Positions 7,196 through 12,572 of a stretch of DNA of 14,498 nucleotides are shown here, one piece after another. The number at the start of each line of letters is the position of its first letter. The stretch's first letter is position 1. This DNA is from Chloroflexota bacterium (GTDB lineage: Bacteria; Chloroflexota; Anaerolineae; Anaerolineales; Anaerolineaceae). The stretch spans positions 1 through 14,498 of the forward strand of contig JAKOSR010000186.1 of the NCBI GenBank assembly GCA_029777225.1, written 5' to 3'. Below the pieces are notes generated by a model. That model did no database searches. It worked only from the letters and a program-made list of their open reading frames with translations, and was not told where the DNA came from. A program made the position numbers and the translations under genes.

Positions 7196-8482
7196 TCACG
7201 CCTGCTCCTTGGAAAGAGGGTCAAATGTGACCAGCAACCCGCCCTGCTCATCCACGGACTGCACCCTGGCGCGGGTCAGCGTGTTTTGAAGGTGCGCGCC
7301 TGAAAGGATTGAAGCGCGAAGTTCATCGCTGGTGAGCCCGGAATATCGCGTGGTCTGCCCCACAGGTTTCCCGGTCTCCCAAAGCACTTCCACGTCCTGT
7401 CCGATTTTTGAACGGCCATATGCCAGTTTGGCCTGCGCGAATTCCAGTGCCAGCACCTTGGCGCGTTCATCTTTCACGAGCGAGGGAACCTGCCCCGGCA
7501 GTTCTGCCGCGGCCGTGCCTGGCATGGGAGAAAATCGGAAAACATGGCCGCCAGAGAAGCCAGCCTGTCGAACCAACGCCAGCGTTTGGTCAAAGTCGCT
7601 TTCCGTTTCACCCGGAAATCCCACGATGATGTCCGTCGTTACGCTGATCAGGGGGTCAGCCTGTTGGACGGCATCCAAAACCCTTAAAAAGGCGACAGGG
7701 GAACAGGGACGGCGCATGCTCTGGAGGACGCCATCGGAGCCGCTTTGCAGTGGAATATGCAGATGCCTGCAAACCCGCGGGTTCTGCCAGCATTCCAGCA
7801 ATTCCCCGTTGACGTCCCATGGTTCAATGGATGAAAGCCGCACGCGGGGGATGTCAGTTTCTTCCAGGATGGATTTGATCAGTATTCCCAGGTCTTGTTT
7901 TCTTTCGAGGTCCCTGCCCCAGGAGCCAAGCTGCACGCCGGTCAAAACGATTTCCTTGACGCCCATTTGGCAGAGGTCCTGCACCCGGGCAATAACCTCA
8001 TCTTGGGGAACACTTGTGGAAGCACCCCGGGCAACGCGGGTGAGACAGTAACTACACCGGTTATTGCATCCGTCCTGGACTTTTACAAAGGCCCGTGTTC
8101 GCGAGCGGTGGCCCAGCTCTGGCTTTCTTTGGACGTCTCTCCCGGCAACGAAATTCCGCCCAATAAGATCCGGAATCTCACCTTTGAGCTGGTTGGGAAC
8201 CACCAACTCAGGGAGCGTTAGGGCTGAGGCTTCCTGCCCAAAAACAGAAGTCCAGCAGCCGGTCACAAGCACCTGCGCGCTGGTTTCCCGTCGGTAATGT
8301 CGCACCATTTTCCGTGAATCCGCGGCTGCTTTGGCGGTGACACAACAGGTGTTCACCACGATTAACTCCGCATCGACTGGGTCGGTGCAGACCTCGTGAC
8401 CCTCCCGCACCAAGTCCAGGGAAAGCTTTTCTATCTCGGCCTGGTTAAGCCGGCAGCCTACCATATCTAAAAATACTTTCAT
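7196..8482 (-). CDS. mtaB: tRNA t6A37 methylthiotransferase (MtaB/MiaB family)
   Basis: A radical-SAM enzyme predicted to add a methylthio group to N6-threonylcarbamoyladenosine at tRNA position 37. The 428 residues start with the N-terminal methylthiotransferase domain, whose cluster cysteines are C10 (GCRLNQAE), C46 (NTCCVT) and C76 (VTGC). The radical-SAM CxxxCxxC motif follows as C139, C143 and C146 (DGCNNRCSYC). A TRAM-like RNA-binding C-terminal region (about 365-425) completes it. The GCRLNQAE form favours MtaB over MiaB or RimO, but the subfamily is a motif-based judgement. Its ATG is 1 nt after the stop of the upstream lipoprotein gene (TAAAATG), so translation is probably coupled. 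Confidence 0.93.
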   Translation of the reverse strand: MKVFLDMVGCRLNQAEIEKLSLDLVREGHEVCTDPVDAELIVVNTCCVTAKAAADSRKMVRHYRRETSAQVLVTGCWTSVFGQEASALTLPELVVPNQLKGEIPDLIGRNFVAGRDVQRKPELGHRSRTRAFVKVQDGCNNRCSYCLTRVARGASTSVPQDEVIARVQDLCQMGVKEIVLTGVQLGSWGRDLERKQDLGILIKSILEETDIPRVRLSSIEPWDVNGELLECWQNPRVCRHLHIPLQSGSDGVLQSMRRPCSPVAFLRVLDAVQQADPLISVTTDIIVGFPGETESDFDQTLALVRQAGFSGGHVFRFSPMPGTAAAELPGQVPSLVKDERAKVLALEFAQAKLAYGRSKIGQDVEVLWETGKPVGQTTRYSGLTSDELRASILSGAHLQNTLTRARVQSVDEQGGLLVTFDPLSKEQA

Positions 8483-8483
8483 T

Positions 8484-9140
8484 TTAAGGCCTGGAAACCT
8501 CGAAGTTCATAAACAGGGAAGACGCGCCGTCCTGCGCACGGGTCTCGAGGATGACACCCACTTCCCCCCGCTGGAAAGCCGAATCCTGGACAGTCATCAA
8601 TTCCGAGCCATTCACAGCGAGGATTAGGTTTTCGCCATCACACGTCGCCGTGAGCTCATTCAGGCCATCATCCTTTTGAATGGCGTCGGAATGCGTGAAT
8701 TGTTTGGCTCCCAGGATGCTGGTGGAGCCATTTTGTTTCTTCATGATCGCGTAGTAGCCATCCGGGCTGATGAGAAAGCTGTAATAATTATCCGGGTCAA
8801 GATAGCGGCAAACCAGTCCGTAATTGGTATCGGCCGGACCGGTAATCTTGCGAACCTCCACCGAGACCTTGGGGTTCTTATAAAGGTAACCGGAGGTCGA
8901 CCAGGACCGGGAATTTGGTAAATTGACGGAAATCAGGTAGCCGGCAGAGGAATAACCTTTAAGTTCGTAGACATTGCTGATGCTTTCCCAACCGCTCTCC
9001 TCATTCGTAAAGTCGTCCTGGTACAGCACTTGCTTATCCTTATTCCAAGGAAGCGAATCCTGGTCCAGGCGCAGTTGTGAGCAGGCGGAAAGCGCGAGGA
9101 TGAAGGCAAGCGAGAAAAAAATCAAGGCATGTTTTCGCAT
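8484..9140 (-). CDS. Small lipoprotein with concanavalin-like/LamG-type jelly-roll domain
   Basis: A predicted lipoprotein of 218 residues. A signal peptide MRKHALIFFSLAFILALSAC gives lipidation at C20. The mature part starts with DDFTNEESGWE and has alternating strands typical of the DUF1080/LamG-type jelly roll, such as YGLVCRYLDPDNYYSFLIS and GEVGVILET. Such domains often bind carbohydrate or mediate envelope contacts, but no catalytic residues can be named, so function is unknown. The signal peptide fixes the start at 9140. No Shine-Dalgarno site is correctly spaced. An extended -10 lies 6 nt upstream and the start codon sits inside the glnA terminator stem. It is immediately followed by mtaB. 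Confidence 0.85.
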   Translation of the reverse strand: MRKHALIFFSLAFILALSACSQLRLDQDSLPWNKDKQVLYQDDFTNEESGWESISNVYELKGYSSAGYLISVNLPNSRSWSTSGYLYKNPKVSVEVRKITGPADTNYGLVCRYLDPDNYYSFLISPDGYYAIMKKQNGSTSILGAKQFTHSDAIQKDDGLNELTATCDGENLILAVNGSELMTVQDSAFQRGEVGVILETRAQDGASSLFMNFEVSRP

Positions 9141-9148
9141 GCCTTGAT
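9114..9148 (-). terminator. glnA intrinsic terminator overlapping the lipoprotein start
   Basis: On the minus strand an 11-bp perfect stem (ATCAAGGCATG with CATGCCTTGAT) and a 6-nt loop CGAAAA is followed by a run of U. It begins 27 nt after the glnA stop. The ATG in the first arm is the lipoprotein start codon, and the loop, second arm and U-tract are its codons 2-9. Confidence 0.85.
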
Positions 9149-9155
9149 GATACCA
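9147..9155 (-). promoter_or_regulatory. Extended -10 promoter for the lipoprotein-mtaB transcript
   Basis: On the minus strand TGGTATCAT is an extended -10 (TGn followed by TATCAT). It ends 6 nt before the lipoprotein ATG, which would place the transcription start at the A of the start codon. A CTGACA lies 21 bp upstream, too far for a normal -35. Confidence 0.5.
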
Positions 9156-9175
9156 AAAATTTGACGTTGTGCGTG

Positions 9176-10516
9176 TCAGAGCGTTTCAAGGTACCGGCTG
9201 ATTTCCCAGTCCGAAACATGCAGACGGTAAGCCTCAATTTCGACTTTTCGTGAAACAACAAACTTGTCGTAAAGGCTGTCGTTGAGAACGGTATGCATGA
9301 GGGGGTCGCCCTGGAATTCCCGTAAGGCCTCGGAAAGCGACGCCGGCAGGGTCCTGATGCCCAGGTGCTGGCGTTCTTCCTCAGATAGTTCGTAGACATT
9401 AATGTTATTGAGTGAGGCGGGGTGCTGCAGGTTTTGGTCAATCCCTTCCAGGCCGGCATGCAGCATCGCGTTGAAGGCGAGGTACGGGTTGGCGGATGGG
9501 TCCGGGCAGCGCAATTCCATGCGGACGGCGTTCCCTTTGCCTTTCACTACCCTGGGAATGCGCACCAGGGCGGAGCGATTGACTTGCGCCCAACCTATGT
9601 AGACCGGGGCTTCATAGCCTGGGACAAGACGTTTGTAAGAATTGATGGTGGGGGCCAAAACCGCGGACATCCCGCGCGCGTGCTTGAGAAGGCCGGCAAG
9701 ATAGTGATAGGCCATCACCGAGAGATTATCCTGGTCGTTGGGGTCATAAAACAGGTTGTCGCCGGCGAGGTTAAATATGGATTGGTGACAGTGCATCCCA
9801 GAGCCATTGATGCCAAAGATGGGTTTGGGCATAAAGGACGCGATTAGCCCGTTTTTGGCCGCGATTGCCTTCACCGTGGATTTGAAGGTCAGGACGTTAT
9901 CAGCCGTCTTGAGCGCGTCGTCAAAGCGGAAATCAATTTCATGTTGGCCCAGGGCAACCTCATGGTGACCCACCTCCACGTTGAGGCCCATTTGTTTGAG
10001 CGCGGCAATGATTTCATTTCGTACGATAACGGCCTGGTCATTGGCCGAAAAATCAAAATAGCCGCCCACGTCATAGGGTACAGGATGAATATTTTCCTTG
10101 CCATTGCGCAGGAACAGGAAAAACTCCGGCTCGGGACCGATATTCAAGGTCCAGCCCCTTTCTTCCTTCAACTTTCGTAGAGCGGATTTGAGACAGCCAC
10201 GCGGATCGCCGTCAAAAGGCGTCCCATCCTGCGTGTAAATGTCGCAGAGCACACGGCCTCTGCGATTTTCAGGGTCAGACCAGGGAAATATAGCGTAAGT
10301 ATCCGGGTCGATCCTCAAGTACATGTCACTCTCCTGGATGCGGGCAAAACCTTCAACGGAAGATCCGTCGAACCAGATGCCATCGTCCAGGACTTCCTGC
10401 AGGCGGTCAACCGGGACATCCAACGACTTGACGACTCCGTTGATGTCCGTGAACTGCAGGGAAACAAAGCGGATATTATCCTCTTTTACCTGTTTTAATA
10501 GGTCCATGCCATCCAT
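9176..10516 (-). CDS. glnA: Glutamine synthetase, type I (GSI-alpha)
   Basis: This enzyme condenses ammonia with glutamate using ATP to form glutamine in the cytosol; the family acts as a dodecamer. The 446-residue product has DGSSVEGF (50-57), GPEPEFFLF, HHEVALGQHEIDFR, GSGMHCHQSIF, NSYKRLVPGYEAP and RCPDPSANPYLAFNAMLHAG. The C-terminal region where GSI-beta enzymes carry the adenylylated tyrosine reads NNINVYELSEEERQHLGI, which is the alpha type. R59 in GFARIQESDMYL matches the arginine used for glutamine feedback inhibition in Bacillus (R62), so direct feedback rather than adenylylation is likely. ATG 10516 has an excellent GGAGGT 4 nt upstream, which rules out the longer frame to 10579. 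A structured leader lies upstream and an intrinsic terminator follows. Confidence 0.97.
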   Translation of the reverse strand: MDGMDLLKQVKEDNIRFVSLQFTDINGVVKSLDVPVDRLQEVLDDGIWFDGSSVEGFARIQESDMYLRIDPDTYAIFPWSDPENRRGRVLCDIYTQDGTPFDGDPRGCLKSALRKLKEERGWTLNIGPEPEFFLFLRNGKENIHPVPYDVGGYFDFSANDQAVIVRNEIIAALKQMGLNVEVGHHEVALGQHEIDFRFDDALKTADNVLTFKSTVKAIAAKNGLIASFMPKPIFGINGSGMHCHQSIFNLAGDNLFYDPNDQDNLSVMAYHYLAGLLKHARGMSAVLAPTINSYKRLVPGYEAPVYIGWAQVNRSALVRIPRVVKGKGNAVRMELRCPDPSANPYLAFNAMLHAGLEGIDQNLQHPASLNNINVYELSEEERQHLGIRTLPASLSEALREFQGDPLMHTVLNDSLYDKFVVSRKVEIEAYRLHVSDWEISRYLETL

Positions 10517-10538
10517 TCTTACCTCCAATGTAAAGTGA

Positions 10539-10748
10539 CCCCAAATCGCAGCGCTGGGGAATTTCTGCCCACCATGCAAACTTTTGTGCCTGCTGTCACC
10601 AGCAGGTTTTATTCGCGATGGGTGTAAAGAAGAATGGAATTCTTGGTGGAATTCGGAGGCATCCGCTGATCAATTCGATTTTCCCCGTTGCCGGGTTAAC
10701 GCTCCCTTCGCAGGGAGGAACCTCCACCTCGTCATCTCCAAAATGGAG
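10539..10748 (-). promoter_or_regulatory. Candidate structured leader RNA of glnA
   Basis: Read on the minus strand this stretch forms several hairpins in series. They are TCTCCA/TGGAGA (10734-10748), CTCCC/GGGAG (10702-10717), CCCG/CGGG with a GCAA loop (10685-10696), two GAATTC arms (10637-10654), CCTGCTG/CAGCAGG with a GTGA loop (10589-10606) and CCCCA/TGGGG (10539-10559). GCAA and GUGA are GNRA tetraloops only on this strand. GGUGG (10724-10728) can pair with CCACC (10645-10649), enclosing two hairpins as a multi-way junction. No known riboswitch family is firmly matched. The plus strand contains degenerate T-box-like words, so the strand is not certain. Confidence 0.4.
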
Positions 10749-10901
10749 ACTCAGCCGCTAGTTCTTCTGTTATTCAATTGTCAAGGCTAAAAAAATAATG
10801 CCTCCCCGCTATGCCGTGTGCTGGATGGTTTTGAACCTGCAAATATGCAGGAGTGGTTCTACCTGCAGGATCAGTCTTGACAAACAACGTCTATCACGTC
10901 A

Positions 10902-11034
10902 CCTTTTTGAGATCGAACCAATTTTAAAAGTGTTGGTACAAAACTTAAGGCTGCATCACAAACACAGCAGGGTACCTTTTTTATACCATAAATTCAGTTT
11001 CCGTGTTTGCGTGTCAAGCCTTTTTGAGACGAAC
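10902..11034. repeat. Short direct repeat pair
   Basis: CCTTTTTGAGATCGAAC (10902-10918) recurs as CCTTTTTGAGACGAAC (11019-11034), differing by one inserted base, at a spacing of 117 bp. A TTGACA-type hexamer precedes the first copy on the plus strand, and its inverse (TGTCAA) immediately precedes the second. These may be operator sites for one regulator or remnants of a duplication. Confidence 0.5.
10980..10988 (-). promoter_or_regulatory. Candidate minus-strand extended -10
   Basis: On the minus strand TGGTATAAA matches an extended -10 and the surrounding TGGTATAAAAA is identical to the thpR promoter core. If active it would start a glnA transcript near 10973, with a leader of about 450 nt that covers the structured region. 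A TTGACA lies 26 bp upstream, too far to be a normal -35. Confidence 0.35.
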
Positions 11035-11089
11035 ACAAGGGGTAAAAGCTTGGACAAGTTAGGTCTATACGAGTAAATAATTTTTGTTG

Positions 11090-11098
11090 TGGTATAAA
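11090..11098 (+). promoter_or_regulatory. Extended -10 promoter of thpR-rsfS
   Basis: TGGTATAAA is an extended -10 (TGn plus TATAAA) ending 7 nt before the thpR ATG. The predicted transcription start falls at the start codon, implying a leaderless mRNA. No -35 match is seen at the expected distance. Confidence 0.5.
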
Positions 11099-11105
11099 AA
11101 GCGAA

Positions 11106-11681
11106 ATGGAGTTAATCCGCCTTTTCATCGCGATTGAGATTTCATCAGATACAATCAGAAGTCTTGCAGCCTTGCAACAACAATTGTCGGATGGGCAGCG
11201 CCTGGCCGGTGTGCGCTGGGTTGGACCCGAAAATTTTCATGTCACGCTGCAGTTTTTAGGTGAAACCAATCCGGAGAAGGTCGGCCTGATTAATGCGGCC
11301 ATGGATAGCGCAGGACACGAGCAAAAGGCTTTTGAATTGCATACGGAGGGGCTGGGTTTCTTTCCCAATCCCGAAGCACCCCGCGTGTTGTGGACCGGCG
11401 TACGGGAAGTTCAACCGGTGAATGCCCTGGCGAGGAAGCTACACGCGCAGTTGAGCAAGGAATTCCCAACGAGGGGTTCTGTTTCCCCTCACATTACCCT
11501 GGCCAGGATGAACGACTGGATTACGGATGAGACTTTGGCTAAACTGAAGTACACCATAGCCAGAATTGAGGGCAAGTCCGTGTTTGGCGCCACACACGTC
11601 AACGAAATTTGCCTGTTTCGCAGCATCCTCGGACCTGAGGGGCCAAAATATACAAGATTGCACACGAGTAAACTGAGCTAA
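11106..11681 (+). CDS. thpR: RNA 2',3'-cyclic phosphodiesterase (2'-5' RNA ligase family)
   Basis: This is a member of the 2H phosphoesterase superfamily. Bacterial ThpR hydrolyses 2',3'-cyclic phosphate RNA ends and can ligate tRNA halves in vitro (family knowledge). The 191 residues contain both catalytic HxTL motifs: H45-V-T-L (FHVTLQFLG) and H129-I-T-L (SPHITLARM). The N-terminus RLFIAIEIS and the FRSILGPEGPKYTRL end are also typical. Length fits the family. The ATG has no Shine-Dalgarno site and lies 7 nt after an extended -10. The gene is 22 nt upstream of rsfS, so the two form an operon of RNA/ribosome-related functions. Confidence 0.93.
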   Translation: MELIRLFIAIEISSDTIRSLAALQQQLSDGQRLAGVRWVGPENFHVTLQFLGETNPEKVGLINAAMDSAGHEQKAFELHTEGLGFFPNPEAPRVLWTGVREVQPVNALARKLHAQLSKEFPTRGSVSPHITLARMNDWITDETLAKLKYTIARIEGKSVFGATHVNEICLFRSILGPEGPKYTRLHTSKLS

Positions 11682-11703
11682 ACTACAAAAAAAGAGGTGA
11701 AAA

Positions 11704-12048
11704 CTGGAATCAATTACTTTGGCACGTGAAATAAGCAAGATATTGGAGGACAAACTTGGCCAAAACATCATGATATTGGACCTGAGCAAAGCGTGTGATT
11801 TTACTGACGCGTTTGTCTTGTCTTCCGCCACCAGCGATCGCATGCTGAACAGCCTCGCGGACGCGGTCACAGAACTAGTGAAACAAAATTTTGGGTTGAA
11901 TGCCATCGTTGAAGGCACACCCCAATCGGGATGGATTGTCCTGGACTATGGGTATGTTATCGTCCACTTGATGGCCGAAGAAACGCGGGAGTACTATCAA
12001 CTGGAAGAGCTTTGGAATAAGGGCAAGGTACTACTCCACCTGAAATAA
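11704..12048 (+). CDS. rsfS: Ribosomal silencing factor RsfS
   Basis: This protein binds ribosomal protein L14 and blocks subunit joining during starvation (family knowledge). The 114 residues show the family pattern: LAREISKILEDKLGQNIMILDLS, TDAFVLSSATSDRML, and the C-terminal GWIVLDYGYVIVHLM and REYYQLEELW. I place the start at CTG 11704, which has AGAGGTGA at good spacing and would read ESITLAREISKI, matching the family N-terminus. The next in-frame start, TTG 11719, would remove five of these residues and lacks a Shine-Dalgarno site. An in-frame stop at 11698-11700 excludes anything longer. A non-ATG start is therefore needed. Confidence 0.93.
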   Translation: MESITLAREISKILEDKLGQNIMILDLSKACDFTDAFVLSSATSDRMLNSLADAVTELVKQNFGLNAIVEGTPQSGWIVLDYGYVIVHLMAEETREYYQLEELWNKGKVLLHLK

Positions 12049-12049
12049 T

Positions 12050-12074
12050 AAAAAGAGCTCCCGCAAAGGAGCTC
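12050..12074 (-). terminator. Terminator between convergent rsfS and bcp
   Basis: A 7-bp stem (GAGCTCC 12055-12061, GGAGCTC 12068-12074) with a 6-nt loop is followed on the minus strand by UUUUUAUUAUUU. That polarity serves bcp. On the plus strand the same hairpin directly follows the rsfS stop but has only AATTAATATA after it, so it would be weaker there. Confidence 0.8.
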
Positions 12075-12094
12075 AATTAATATATATTCCCAAC

Positions 12095-12559
12095 CTAAGA
12101 CAGACCAAATTCCTGCAGGATTTCTTGTGCATGGTTAGTGGGTTTGACCTGTTCATAGATTTTCATGATTTTTCCCACCTCATCGATGAGGAAGGTCGTG
12201 CGTAGAATGCCCTGGTATTCACGGCCATACATTTTCTTGGTTCCCCAAACGCCGTAGGCTTCACACACCTTATGCTCGGGGTCTGAAAGGAGAACAAAAG
12301 GCAGCCCGTACTTTTGCTTAAAACTATCGTGAGATTTGGTTGAGTCAGCGCTAATGCCAATCACCTGGATGCCCTGTTTCTCAAAGACCGCATAATTGTC
12401 CCTGAAGCTGCAAGCCTCTGCGGTGCAACCCGTGGTGTCATCCTTGGGATAGAAGTACAAGACCAATTTCCTGCCCGCGAATTCTGTCAACCGCCTGGGT
12501 TGGGATTCGTCATCCAGTAGTTCAAAATTTGGGGCCAAATCACCTTCTTTTAATTTCAT
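12095..12559 (-). CDS. bcp: Thioredoxin-dependent peroxiredoxin, BCP/PrxQ type
   Basis: This cytosolic peroxidase reduces hydroperoxides using thioredoxin. The 154-residue product has the peroxidatic cysteine C45 in TTGCTAEAC and a resolving cysteine C50 four residues apart, the atypical 2-Cys PrxQ arrangement. Other family marks are GDLAPNFEL at the start, VLYFYPKD before the active site and RTTFLIDEVGKI near the end. AAAGGAGA lies 5 nt before ATG 12559. It follows the UbiA-like gene by 13 nt, so the two are probably cotranscribed and share the terminator at 12050-12074. Confidence 0.96.
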   Translation of the reverse strand: MKLKEGDLAPNFELLDDESQPRRLTEFAGRKLVLYFYPKDDTTGCTAEACSFRDNYAVFEKQGIQVIGISADSTKSHDSFKQKYGLPFVLLSDPEHKVCEAYGVWGTKKMYGREYQGILRTTFLIDEVGKIMKIYEQVKPTNHAQEILQEFGLS

Positions 12560-12572
12560 ATTTCTCCTTTGC

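Larger units (their letters stand above)
10517..11105. other. 589-bp intergenic region between glnA and thpR
   Basis: No convincing coding frame exists here: frames of 68 and 92 codons lack Shine-Dalgarno sites and have unstructured composition. The left part (10539-10748) is hairpin-rich and treated as a glnA leader candidate. Further right are a minus-strand TTGACA (10784-10779) without a good -10, a CCTGCA hairpin cluster (10836-10869), a plus-strand TTGACA (10877-10882), a 16-17 bp direct repeat (10902-10918 and 11019-11034), and two oppositely oriented copies of TGGTATAAAAA (10978-10988 minus, 11090-11100 plus). Confidence 0.7.

Noticed and set aside
7332..8051. 239-codon plus-strand frame opposite mtaB
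   Set aside because: It lies entirely antisense to a well-supported radical-SAM gene and has low-complexity composition typical of shadows.
10640..10735. SAM-I riboswitch on the minus strand
   Set aside because: Some conserved words occur in order, but the P2 kink-turn/pseudoknot sequence and closing P1 helix are missing, and glnA is not a methionine-pathway gene.
10779..10784. Minus-strand TTGACA as the glnA -35
   Set aside because: At 16-18 bp spacing the -10 would be ACTAGC, CTAGCG or TAGCGG, poor matches, so it is noted but not annotated as a promoter.
10798..11076. 92-codon plus-strand frame in the intergenic region
   Set aside because: No Shine-Dalgarno site, no recognisable motif, and it overlaps repeats and promoter-like sequence.
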